The position numbers and the translations under genes are program-made. 18,467 nucleotides of DNA from Brachyspira pilosicoli. Lineage in GTDB: Bacteria; Spirochaetota; Brachyspiria; Brachyspirales; Brachyspiraceae. This document shows, piece by piece, positions 7,024-16,666 of the stretch. Location: the NCBI RefSeq assembly GCF_019402445.1, contig NZ_SRZM01000137.1, forward strand, positions 1 through 18,467. The letters are read 5' to 3'. Positions within the stretch are counted from its first letter, which is position 1. The number at the start of each line of letters is the position of its first letter. Below the pieces are notes generated by a model. That model saw only the letters and a program-made list of their open reading frames with translations, was not told the DNA's origin and ran no database searches.

Positions 7024-7800
7024 ATGAATATAATAGAATTAAAAGATGTATATAAAAGTTTTGGCAGTCAAAAGGTTTTAAATGGTGTTAATCTCATAGT
7101 TAATAGAGGCGAAACATTAGCGGTTATAGGTAACTCAGGATGCGGAAAAAGCGTTCTTATAAAGCACTTAATAGGTTTATTGCAGCCTGATTCTGGAAGC
7201 ATTATAATAGACGGAAATGATATAAATCAGATATCAGATAATGAGCTTACAGAAGTTAGAAAAAAGTTTGCTATGGTTTTTCAGGGAGCTGCTTTATTTG
7301 ACTCTTTAAATGTTTATGAGAATGTAAGTTTTGGGCTTAGAAGAATAAAAAAAGGTATCCCAGAAAGTAAGATAAAGGTAAAAGTAGCTGAAGTGTTAGA
7401 TATGGTTGGCATGCCAAATATAGAAAAAAAAATGCCTTCAGAATTATCTGGAGGAATGAAAAAACGTGTTGGACTTGCTCGTGCTATTGCTATGGACCCT
7501 GAAATATTGTTATACGATGAGCCTACTACTGGATTAGACCCTGTTATGTCTAGAGTAATAGATGATTTAATAGTAAAAATGCAAAATATACTTAATGTTA
7601 CAAGCATAGTTATTACGCATGATATGACTAGTGTATTTAGAATGGCAGACAGAGTTGTTATGCTTCACAAGGGGCAGATTATAGAAGGTGGGGACCCCGA
7701 TCATTTAAAAGAAATAGAAAATCCGCATTTAAGATTCTTTTTTATGAGTAGTATAGCAAAAAAAGGTGAAGATATAGAAAGTATTAGACCAAAAGATTAA
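7024..7800 (+). CDS. mlaF: ABC transporter ATPase of the Mla/MCE lipid-transport type
   Basis: 258 residues. The ATPase energises movement of phospholipids between the inner and outer membranes together with a permease (MlaE) and an MCE protein (MlaD). Walker A is GNSGCGKS (36-43), the Q-loop glutamine is Q87 in [16 protein letters not shown], the signature is LSGGM (141-145), Walker B is ILLYDE (161-166) and the switch histidine is H199 in VITHD. The GAALFDSL and [18 protein letters not shown] segments are characteristic of the MlaF/Ttg2A/Mkl subfamily rather than of import ATPases. The next gene encodes the MCE partner. The permease gene is not beside it, which is unusual. The ribosome-binding site is weak (GAGGGA, about 13 bases upstream), so translation may be coupled to manA. 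Confidence 0.93.
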   Translation: MNIIELKDVYKSFGSQKVLNGVNLIVNRGETLAVIGNSGCGKSVLIKHLIGLLQPDSGSIIIDGNDINQISDNELTEVRKKFAMVFQGAALFDSLNVYENVSFGLRRIKKGIPESKIKVKVAEVLDMVGMPNIEKKMPSELSGGMKKRVGLARAIAMDPEILLYDEPTTGLDPVMSRVIDDLIVKMQNILNVTSIVITHDMTSVFRMADRVVMLHKGQIIEGGDPDHLKEIENPHLRFFFMSSIAKKGEDIESIRPKD

Positions 7801-7816
7801 TTTATAAGGAAGATTT

Positions 7817-8599
7817 ATGAAAAACAAGGTAAAATTAGGAATATTTTTTATAGTTACTTTAGTACTACTAATTGGTGCTATAACTGTATTCGGTAAGTTT
7901 AAATTAAAAGGTAACGGTTATAGAATATATGTAGATTATGTATTTATTGGGGACTTGCTTGTAAATGGTAAAGTATCATATAGAGGCGGTGGTATTAATA
8001 TTGGTTTTATAGAAGATATTAGTATTAATCCAGATGGAACTATAAGAGTAACTCTATTTATCACAGATAGAAAAGTTATATTACCAGAAGGCACGAGATT
8101 TACTATACAGACAGTAGGATTAGGTCTTGGTGAAAAGTATATTATGGCAACTCCTCCAACAATTACAACCTCTGGACTTAAATCTATAGAACCAGAAACT
8201 GTTGTACAAGGTGTAGAACCTTTTAGCTTGGAAAGCACATTAGGTTCTATAGGAGATATTGGTAAAGATTTAAACTTTGAACAGTTTTCTGGAATATTAA
8301 CTAATTTGTCTAAAACGATTATGAGTATAACTGAAATTATAGGTACTAATGAAAAAACTATTACAGATGTAATTTCAAATTTTAATGAAAGTTTAATACA
8401 TATTAATTCTATAACAAGAGATTTATCTAGCATAATTAATGATGTAGAAAATGGTAAAGGTACAGCTGGAATTATAATGAAAGATACAAATATGCAAACA
8501 AATGTGGCTGCTATTATTGATAATATGAGAATATTTAGTGAGAAATTAAAGGATAATCCTTCTGCATTATTATTTAGAGAGACTAGGACTAATAGATAA
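7817..8599 (+). CDS. mlaD: MCE-domain lipid-transport protein (MlaD-like)
   Basis: 260 residues. One N-terminal membrane helix (about 7-26) anchors the protein, followed by a single MCE domain (about 35-115) with the typical NGKVSYRGGGINIGFIEDI and GLGLGEKYI segments. MCE proteins form hexameric rings in the periplasm that receive lipids from the MlaE/MlaF complex. The C-terminal 140 residues are mostly helical and hydrophilic (ISEIIG..., TDVISNFNESLIHINSITRD), with the GKGTAGIIM motif common in longer MlaD/Mce proteins. It is longer than the E. coli MlaD, so the helical tail may extend the tunnel. AAGGAAG lies just ahead of the start, 16 bases after mlaF, so the two genes are cotranscribed. 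Confidence 0.92.
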   Translation: MKNKVKLGIFFIVTLVLLIGAITVFGKFKLKGNGYRIYVDYVFIGDLLVNGKVSYRGGGINIGFIEDISINPDGTIRVTLFITDRKVILPEGTRFTIQTVGLGLGEKYIMATPPTITTSGLKSIEPETVVQGVEPFSLESTLGSIGDIGKDLNFEQFSGILTNLSKTIMSITEIIGTNEKTITDVISNFNESLIHINSITRDLSSIINDVENGKGTAGIIMKDTNMQTNVAAIIDNMRIFSEKLKDNPSALLFRETRTNR

Positions 8600-8625
8600 T
8601 ATAATTTTTTAAGGAGTATCTAATT

Positions 8626-9501
8626 ATGCCTATATTTAAAAAATTAAATGATGAAAAAAAAGAAGAGATAAGGGCAAAAAAAGAAATAGAAGCAAAGATA
8701 AATAAAATATCAAAATCTAGCTTAAATAAATGTATAAAAGATGCTGAATATATTGCAATTAAAGCAGGAAAATATTCTCTTAAGTTTTTTTCTTCTCCAA
8801 AAATGATATCACATAAAGGAAAAACAGATTTATTCACAGAAATAGATGTAAAAAATGAAAAAACAATAAGAGAATATTTAACTAAAAAATATCCAAAATT
8901 TGGTTTTTATGGAGAAGAGTCTGGACAAACAGATAATGATAAAGATTTTAATTGGATAGTAGACCCCATAGATGGCACTACTAATTTTATACATGGTTAT
9001 CCATTTTACTGTGTATCTATTGGTTTAGCATATAAAAATATTCCTATACTTGGTGTTGTTTATAACCCTATAACAGACACAGTATATAAAGCACATATTA
9101 AATCAAAAGCATATAAAAATAAAAAAGTAATTAGTGTAAGTAATAACAACAAATTAATAGATTCTCTAATTATTACAGGTTTTTATTATAATACTAGCAC
9201 TGATGATGATTTTCTAAATAATAGAATGATAGATTTTGCTAATATGGTTAAAAGAAGTTTAGCAGTTAGAAGAGATGGTTCTGCTGCATTAGATATATGT
9301 ATGGTAGCAGAAGGTATTGCTGATGGATTTTTTGAATATGGCTTATCACCTTGGGATATATGTGCGGGCAGTGTAATTTTGAAGCAGGCTGGTGGTTTAG
9401 TTACAAATATTAATATGAAAGAATATGATATTTTCTCCAAAAAACAATATATAGCAAGCAATAAAAAAATTCATAAAGAAATGATAAAAGTACTTGAATA
9501 A
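8626..9501 (+). CDS. suhB: Inositol monophosphatase family protein (SuhB-like)
   Basis: 291 residues. Mg-dependent sugar phosphatase family (inositol-1-phosphatase, with FBPase- or CysQ-like relatives). The metal site is complete: KGKTDLFTEID (64-74), GEES (96-99), DPIDGTTNF (113-121) and WDICAG (243-248). The hydrophobic SIGLAYKNIPILGVVYNPI strand pair follows the DPIDGT loop as in SuhB. The first 35 residues are an extra lysine- and glutamate-rich, probably helical extension (MPIFKKLNDEKKEEIRAK...) not found in typical 265-residue members. The start is sound, with AAGGAG 9 bases upstream. The family cannot be split by specificity from sequence alone, so the symbol is a family-level guess; 26 bases separate it from mlaD, suggesting the same transcript. 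Confidence 0.88.
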   Translation: MPIFKKLNDEKKEEIRAKKEIEAKINKISKSSLNKCIKDAEYIAIKAGKYSLKFFSSPKMISHKGKTDLFTEIDVKNEKTIREYLTKKYPKFGFYGEESGQTDNDKDFNWIVDPIDGTTNFIHGYPFYCVSIGLAYKNIPILGVVYNPITDTVYKAHIKSKAYKNKKVISVSNNNKLIDSLIITGFYYNTSTDDDFLNNRMIDFANMVKRSLAVRRDGSAALDICMVAEGIADGFFEYGLSPWDICAGSVILKQAGGLVTNINMKEYDIFSKKQYIASNKKIHKEMIKVLE

Positions 9502-9540
9502 GTTTTCAATAGATATAAAATATATATCAATATTTTTTAA

Positions 9541-10977
<1,437 letters not shown>

Positions 10978-11033
10978 ATATTAATACACCCTTACCGATA
11001 ATTATAACAATAATAATACTTTAGGTTGTTTAT

Positions 11034-13856
11034 ATGCTATTAAATAAAAAAGAAATTTCTAGAAAAAATAAATTAAAGTTCTATATACCAATACATTTCT
11101 TAATAGTTGCTGTTATATCAGTTGAATTATACTCTATACTATTAAGAACTATATATCAGTTGGGAAGTTCTTTAAGAGGATATATATATTTATTTATTGT
11201 ATTAATAGCATTAGCAACTTCTATAAGTTTGTTCCTTGATTGTATAAAGGCAGAGAGAAAAAGTTCTGTTATGCTTGGAAGGCTATATGTTATAAAAACA
11301 GGGTTCGCTGTTGTACTAGTTGCTATAGTATCATATACTACTTACTTGATAGAAGGAAGTATAACATTATTTGAGATACTTAATATAAGGCTCATAATGG
11401 TAATATTCCTTATAACTTTCTCTATGGGGCTTGCTTCTATTTCTTTTAACTTCTTAGTTGGACCTTTATATAGAAAAACAGGCTCTAAAGAATATTATTT
11501 ACCTATGGGTTATAGTTTGGTACCTATATTAATATCTGTAGTTATATTCATAATTACATTAGTTAATGGTATGCATTATAGGGCTGAGTCTTATCACTAT
11601 TCTGCTTCTAATGCATCATTAAAAAGAGAGTATGCTAACGATTTTGTAAATGAGTTCTCAAGAAGAATAGATAAATATATTAATATTACTACTGCATTAT
11701 CATACTACATAAATAATTACCCTAGAAATAATAATGACTTTAATGACAATATAAACATAATCAATGATTATATAAAAAAACAATATGTAAATGACCCTGA
11801 TATAATATCATTTGCTATATATTTCTCAAGTCTAAATAATATGGGAATGAATATAGATGATACTACTGCAAGAAACTTATATGTAGATTTTGGATATAAA
11901 GATAATAGTATGACTAGAGTGTATACTAATTATACTCCTAACATACAAAGAAATAAACTTAATCTATTAACTAGTGAAACTAATTATTATATAAATATTA
12001 TAAAATATAATGATACCTTTTATGTTTATAACCCTATTATTTATAATAATAACAATATAGGTTTTATTTTATTAGAGGTAAAAACTTCAGTATATGAAGA
12101 TTTGTTAAATAATAACCTTTATAAAGATAATTTAAATATATTCATTACAGATAAAGAATATAATATTAATGCTTTTAATAATCCTAATGAGCTTCAAAAT
12201 ATGCAAAACATATTAGGAAACGTTACTAGCTCACTTCAAATTAGAGATGAACAAAATAATAGTAGTATAAATAGTGTTGTAAATGCAAAAATATTTTATA
12301 ATGAAGCATTAAATTTATTATTTGTAAAATACCAATTATTTAATGATATATATGTAATAAATAGTTGGAGTTATCAGCCTGCATATCAAACAGATATTGC
12401 TTTTAGGGAAGTATTATCCATAGCAAATTTATTTATATATGTAGGACTGCTAATATTCTCAATATCTATAATATTATTGATATACAACTTAAGAAGAACA
12501 TTAGTAGCTGCTAAAAACGTATCCGAATCACTCAGTGAAGGTTCAGGTGATTTGACAATCAGACTTCCTATAGTTAATAATAATGAAACAGGAGAATTGG
12601 TATATTCATTCAATAAGTTTTTAGATAAAATGCAAAACATCATTGTAACAATTAAAAACAATGCTTATACCATGACTGGAAACATACAAAACATGAGAGC
12701 TTCTATTAGTATGAGTATTAGTGATTTTAACACAATATATAAAGAGTTCGAAAGAGAATTTGAAAACTCCTCAAAAATATCAGAATCTTCTTCTAATGCT
12801 GCAAGAGTGAGTTTTATGCAAAGAACTAAGTTTAATTCTGTTAATGAAACTATACAATTATTATTAGATAATATTAATGACATAACAGAAAAAATAAAAT
12901 CACAATCTGAAGCAATATCAAAAACAAGTACCTCAGTTCAGCAAATGATAGCAAACATTGTTACAGTGAGCCAAGGAGCAAATAAAGCCAACACTTATGC
13001 TAAAGTATTATATACAGAAGCACAAGATGGAAGTAATATAGGAGAATCTGTTACAGAATCTATTCAAAGTATTAAGGAATATTCAAAACAGATTACAAAC
13101 ATCACACAGGTTATTCATAACATAGCAGAACAAACTAACCTACTTGCAATGAACGCTGCTATTGAGGCTGCTCATGCTGGCGAACATGGTAGAGGTTTTA
13201 CAGTTGTTGCTGATAAAATTAGAAAATTGGCTGAAGATACCGATGAAAACTCTAAGATAATTGATGACATTATTGAAGAAACAACACAGGCTATTGACCA
13301 TACTGTATCTTTAGCATTTAAGAGTTCTGAATCTATGGAGAAGATTCTTGAGGGTTCTAATACTATTGCTGACTTAATTGCTAATATATCTAATGCTAAT
13401 GATGAGCTTGATATTGGAAGAAGAGATATATTATCTAATATTTCAAACTTAAATAGCATTACTGAATATATTCAGGAATTATCTATAAAACAGATGCAGA
13501 TGAGTTCTACTGTTGGACAAAATATAACAAGCGTTGATAAATTAGCTGAAGATGTAGTTAATGTTGTTAATGCTACTGAAAATGATATTAAAAGGCTTGT
13601 TAGCTCTATAGAAAATGTAAGTGAATTGTCTAATGCGAGCAGTGCTAGTATGGAAACTATGGATAAGAGAATTAAAGAGTTACAATATATATTCTTACAA
13701 TTATATAAATCTGTTATTTCATTTAAGACAGAAAAAACTGAAGAAGATATTAAGAAAGAATCTAAGGCTTTGGATAAATTAAAATTAAAATTAGAACAGA
13801 GAGCTAAAAAACAGAAGATGAAAGAAGAGAAAAAGAGAATGAAAAATAAAGGTTAA
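11034..13856 (+). CDS. Methyl-accepting chemotaxis protein with five N-terminal membrane spans
   Basis: 940 residues. Five hydrophobic segments (about 16-38, 48-70, 88-107, 117-141, 160-180) precede an extracytoplasmic sensor region (about 181-456, Asn/Tyr-rich, possibly Cache-like), a sixth span (462-485), HAMP (about 486-540) and a long coiled-coil signalling domain. The hairpin tip at 697-736 ([19 protein letters not shown], then [18 protein letters not shown]) binds CheA and CheW, so coupling to flagellar chemotaxis is expected. The C-terminus is a Lys/Glu-rich coil (about 900-940) without a CheR-binding NWETF-type pentapeptide. Usual receptors have only two membrane spans; the extra N-terminal bundle is not a recognised domain to me. 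The ribosome-binding site is weak (TTAGG, 11023 area). An OmpA-domain gene starts one base after the stop. Confidence 0.95.
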   Translation: MLLNKKEISRKNKLKFYIPIHFLIVAVISVELYSILLRTIYQLGSSLRGYIYLFIVLIALATSISLFLDCIKAERKSSVMLGRLYVIKTGFAVVLVAIVSYTTYLIEGSITLFEILNIRLIMVIFLITFSMGLASISFNFLVGPLYRKTGSKEYYLPMGYSLVPILISVVIFIITLVNGMHYRAESYHYSASNASLKREYANDFVNEFSRRIDKYINITTALSYYINNYPRNNNDFNDNINIINDYIKKQYVNDPDIISFAIYFSSLNNMGMNIDDTTARNLYVDFGYKDNSMTRVYTNYTPNIQRNKLNLLTSETNYYINIIKYNDTFYVYNPIIYNNNNIGFILLEVKTSVYEDLLNNNLYKDNLNIFITDKEYNINAFNNPNELQNMQNILGNVTSSLQIRDEQNNSSINSVVNAKIFYNEALNLLFVKYQLFNDIYVINSWSYQPAYQTDIAFREVLSIANLFIYVGLLIFSISIILLIYNLRRTLVAAKNVSESLSEGSGDLTIRLPIVNNNETGELVYSFNKFLDKMQNIIVTIKNNAYTMTGNIQNMRASISMSISDFNTIYKEFEREFENSSKISESSSNAARVSFMQRTKFNSVNETIQLLLDNINDITEKIKSQSEAISKTSTSVQQMIANIVTVSQGANKANTYAKVLYTEAQDGSNIGESVTESIQSIKEYSKQITNITQVIHNIAEQTNLLAMNAAIEAAHAGEHGRGFTVVADKIRKLAEDTDENSKIIDDIIEETTQAIDHTVSLAFKSSESMEKILEGSNTIADLIANISNANDELDIGRRDILSNISNLNSITEYIQELSIKQMQMSSTVGQNITSVDKLAEDVVNVVNATENDIKRLVSSIENVSELSNASSASMETMDKRIKELQYIFLQLYKSVISFKTEKTEEDIKKESKALDKLKLKLEQRAKKQKMKEEKKRMKNKG

Positions 13857-13857
13857 T

Positions 13858-15063
13858 ATGAGTAAAATAAAATTTATATTAATTTTAACAATATTTATTT
13901 TTAATATTTCTTATACTCAAACAATATCTCATAAGTTCTTTTGGAATCTAAAAGTTGGAGAGAGAATTGAATCTGTAAAAACTGCCGATGTAGAATATTA
14001 CGAAAACGGATTATTAAAAAAAACTTATAAAGAAAGAAACATTGTAGATTTAACAGTTATAGCAATAGCTCCTAAAGGCGGATATAGAGTTAGCGGTGTA
14101 TTTAAAATTTTTAGGCTCTATGACGGAAACAGTGTTTTTCATTTGGAAGAAGAATATTCAAGCGATTTTATAATACATACAAACGGTAAATTTGAAGTGC
14201 CTTATAATTATTTTATGCCGAATGTAAGGCATATTCCTACTTTTCCAGATAAAGAAATATCTCTCACGCATTCTTGGAATAGTGAAGCTATGGAGATAGT
14301 AAAAGTTAACAATGCTCCTAATCTTGCTATGGCATTATCTGCTGATTATTTATTTGCAAACATTGAAACAAATGAAAATAATGACCCTCTCGCTGTTATA
14401 CAATATCATATTATGACTGATAAAGATTTGCTTCAGGCAGGGCTTTCTAGAAATGGTTATCCTGAGAGAATATATGGTTTTAATTATGGAACTTTTTTAT
14501 GGGATATGAATAAAAATATACCAGTATCACAAACTGAGAGATATCAAATATTATTTGGATATGGAAAAAACTTATCTTATCTTAGCTTGCAATACAAGAT
14601 GAATATTATAAGCACTTATAAAATTTATAATACTATTACAGAAGAAGAAAATGAAATGAACAGAAAAAAATTAGAAGATAATCTTAATGATGATGTTGTA
14701 GTAGATACTGTTCCTGAAGGTTTAGTAATTAGACTTGGAGAGATTTTATTTGATACAGATTCTTATACACTCAAAGAAGATGCTAAAGACACTGTTGATA
14801 GTATTATAAATGCAATCAAAGAAACTTATCCAGACAGAGAAATTATAGTTGAAGGACACACTGACAATACAGGAGAAGCGAATTATAATCAAACACTATC
14901 AGAAAAAAGAGCAAAAACTGTAGCAGATTATATACTTCCAAAACTTGAGCATGATAAATTATCTTATAGAGGTTTCGGCGATAAAGAGCCTATAGCTTCA
15001 AATGATAATCCCGATGGAAGACAAAAAAATAGAAGAGTAGATATTATAATAAAATTAAGATAG
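13858..15063 (+). CDS. Exported OmpA-domain (peptidoglycan-binding) protein
   Basis: 401 residues. The N-terminus (MSKIKFILILTIFIFNISYTQ) is a signal peptide with a probable cut after about residue 20. Residues 25-285 are an all-beta-looking domain I do not recognise (KVGERIESVKTADVEYYENG...). Residues 288-401 are a clear OmpA C-terminal domain: ILFDTDSYTLKEDAK, EGHTDNTGEANYNQTLSEKR and DNPDGRQKNRRVDIII, with the conserved aspartate (HTDNTG) and arginine (EKRA) that hold the diaminopimelate or ornithine of peptidoglycan. It therefore tethers something to the cell wall from the periplasm or outer membrane. It starts one base after the chemotaxis receptor gene, with AAAGG inside that gene's end, so the two are translationally linked. 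A MotB role is unlikely because there is a cleavable signal, not a long-lived membrane anchor with a plug. Confidence 0.9.
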   Translation: MSKIKFILILTIFIFNISYTQTISHKFFWNLKVGERIESVKTADVEYYENGLLKKTYKERNIVDLTVIAIAPKGGYRVSGVFKIFRLYDGNSVFHLEEEYSSDFIIHTNGKFEVPYNYFMPNVRHIPTFPDKEISLTHSWNSEAMEIVKVNNAPNLAMALSADYLFANIETNENNDPLAVIQYHIMTDKDLLQAGLSRNGYPERIYGFNYGTFLWDMNKNIPVSQTERYQILFGYGKNLSYLSLQYKMNIISTYKIYNTITEEENEMNRKKLEDNLNDDVVVDTVPEGLVIRLGEILFDTDSYTLKEDAKDTVDSIINAIKETYPDREIIVEGHTDNTGEANYNQTLSEKRAKTVADYILPKLEHDKLSYRGFGDKEPIASNDNPDGRQKNRRVDIIIKLR

Positions 15064-15095
15064 GCCTGCAAAAAATCTCTCTTTTTTTACAAGCC
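15063..15095. terminator. Possible bidirectional terminator between convergent genes
   Basis: Arms 15063-15075 and 15083-15095 pair at 11 of 13 positions (GGC/GCC base, A6/T6 top), immediately after the OmpA gene stop. The A-run in one arm and T-run in the other serve both directions in part, but no long T-run follows the base of the stem. It lies 48 bases from the end of the convergent - strand gene. Confidence 0.4.
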
Positions 15096-15142
15096 CAAAA
15101 ATGTATTTTTATATATTCTTCGTGTTGTCTAAATTATTATTA

Positions 15143-16048
15143 TTATAAGAACTTCCATTCAAGACCTATATCCATTTGAATGGCAAACTTATATTGTATA
15201 TGTTTTTCTACAAGCCAAGTACCTAACTTTACATTAGCAAAAGGAGTAAGACTAGGAACTTTTTCTATAGGCTTCTTATAACTATAAGCAGCAAAGAGTC
15301 CAACTCTAAATAAATCTTTACTTGAAATCATATGCTCTATTGTGCTATTGATAGCAAAAGACATACCCCACTCTCTCATACTATAGCCTAATTTAATATC
15401 ATGATTAAAGTACCAATCTTCAGCCTTTACAACTATAGCCTCTCTAGGCAAGTATACAAAACTATCTTTATCAACTCCAAATGCTCTTATATAGCTTATA
15501 TATGGTGTGTATATTAAAGCTATTAAACCAGGTCCTGCTGGTCCTCCCATTGTAAGTGTAGGAGCCATTTGAAAATATATTGTATTTCCGCCTACATACT
15601 GAGGTTTTTTAGTCATTGGATTAAGACCTGTAAAAGGCGGAAGTGCATGATTAAACTCTTTTGTGTTGCTATCTACCAAAGTAGGTTTTCCTGCTTCTGC
15701 TAAACCTGCCTCATACGTAAACTTAAATAAGAACTTTAATGCTATTAGAGGCTGAAACTCAACATAAGCTGATGTTCTTGAAAAGCTGCTGAACTCTTGT
15801 TCCATGCCAGCGATTAGGTAAGAATCAGCAAAGAAGAAATTGTTTCTTTCTCTAAATAAAGCTTTTTTATAAAACACTTGACCTTGATACAATGCCCCAA
15901 AGTGATTCCATCTTCCTAAAAAGTGATTGGAAAAATACCAGCCCTCATCAGAAGTATCTGTTAAATCTCTTTGAGGCTTTGCATTGTCTTGTGCTATTAA
16001 CGGCAAACTTATAATTAAACTAAGCATAATGATTAATACTTTTTTCAT
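15143..16048 (-). CDS. Probable outer-membrane beta-barrel protein
   Basis: 301 residues from the start at 16048, chosen because AAGGAGG lies 6 bases upstream and the N-terminus is then a signal peptide (MKKVLIIMLSLIISLPLIAQ). The in-frame ATG at 16087 would add 13 residues and hide the signal. The mature part has many short alternating strands rich in aromatic residues (YFSNHFLGRWNHFGALYQGQ, SAYVEFQPLIALKFLF, DIGLEWKFL at the end), a Gly/Pro loop (TMGGPAGPG) and no long hydrophobic helix. The pattern fits an outer-membrane barrel; the C-terminus ends in KFL rather than a terminal phenylalanine. I recognise no named family. It is last in a three-gene - strand cluster, 44 bases after the DUF2147 gene. 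Confidence 0.75.
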   Translation of the reverse strand: MKKVLIIMLSLIISLPLIAQDNAKPQRDLTDTSDEGWYFSNHFLGRWNHFGALYQGQVFYKKALFRERNNFFFADSYLIAGMEQEFSSFSRTSAYVEFQPLIALKFLFKFTYEAGLAEAGKPTLVDSNTKEFNHALPPFTGLNPMTKKPQYVGGNTIYFQMAPTLTMGGPAGPGLIALIYTPYISYIRAFGVDKDSFVYLPREAIVVKAEDWYFNHDIKLGYSMREWGMSFAINSTIEHMISSKDLFRVGLFAAYSYKKPIEKVPSLTPFANVKLGTWLVEKHIQYKFAIQMDIGLEWKFL

Positions 16049-16092
16049 AAAATCCTCCTTATCACCTATAAAAATATATTTTCTCATAATAC

Positions 16093-16587
16093 TTAGTTTA
16101 ACCTTCTTAACTCATTTTTATTTAATGGCGTATATTTAGAAACTTCATTAGCAGGTACTTTTTTCCAAGTAAGAGTTTTTCCAAAAAGACCCGCACCATC
16201 TATACTAGCTTTTAATTTTATCTCTTGTTTATTATTAGATAATTCTATTTTTGCATTATACACTTTTCCTTGCTCTGGATTGTATATTTTACCATTTTTC
16301 CATTCGCCATTTTTAAACTCTAAATCATACAAATATACTAATCCTTTTAATGGTAAGTTTTTTAATTCTTTCTTTGGATTATTAACATCATACACAACAT
16401 CATTAGAATTAGTATAAGCAAATGAATAAGCATAATATTTATTGTTTTCTTTGAATATCTCTATAACGGCAATTCTGTTTTTTGCATCAGCATGACTATA
16501 CCATAAACCAACTATATCATTAGAATTCTGTGCCAAAGCGATTATATTAAATAACATAGTAAAAGTTAATACTTTTATTATTTTCAT
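16093..16587 (-). CDS. Exported DUF2147-family protein
   Basis: 164 residues. The N-terminus (MKIIKVLTFTMLFNIIALAQ) is a signal peptide. The mature part matches the DUF2147 pattern: DIVGLWYSHADAKNRIAVIEI near its start, a central NLPLKGLVYLYDLEFKNGEW stretch, GKIYNPEQGKVYNAKIEL, and a final GxxGLFGKTLTWKKV. Members of this family are small lipocalin-like barrels of the periplasm with no established function. GGAG lies 6 bases ahead of the ATG. The gene follows the FAD oxidoreductase after 79 bases, which contain a strong hairpin (16616-16648), so it may be transcribed with it at reduced level. Confidence 0.87.
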   Translation of the reverse strand: MKIIKVLTFTMLFNIIALAQNSNDIVGLWYSHADAKNRIAVIEIFKENNKYYAYSFAYTNSNDVVYDVNNPKKELKNLPLKGLVYLYDLEFKNGEWKNGKIYNPEQGKVYNAKIELSNNKQEIKLKASIDGAGLFGKTLTWKKVPANEVSKYTPLNKNELRRLN

Positions 16588-16615
16588 TTTTTCTCCTTTT
16601 TTTATTTTTTTTATT

Positions 16616-16648
16616 ATCTTGCTGGTATTATTTTAATACCAACAAGAT
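16616..16648 (-). other. Intercistronic 15-bp hairpin
   Basis: Arms 16616-16630 and 16634-16648 pair around a 3-base loop. In the - strand RNA all 15 positions pair (one as U-G); in the + strand RNA that position is a C-A mismatch, so the - strand is the likely carrier. It begins 18 bases after the FAD oxidoreductase stop. On the - strand it is followed by an A-rich tract, not a U-tract, and then the GGAG site of the DUF2147 gene. It could slow transcription or protect the upstream message from 3' decay. Confidence 0.6.
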
Positions 16649-16666
16649 ATTTATTTGAGATTTATA

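Noticed and set aside
7936..8433. A 165-codon open frame opposite mlaD
   Set aside because: It has no ribosome-binding site, and arises as the shadow of AT-rich codon use in a clear MCE protein gene.
9512..9528. Terminator between suhB-like gene and atpD
   Set aside because: GATATA-N5-TATATC is only six A/T-dominated pairs with no strong stem, and could easily be chance.
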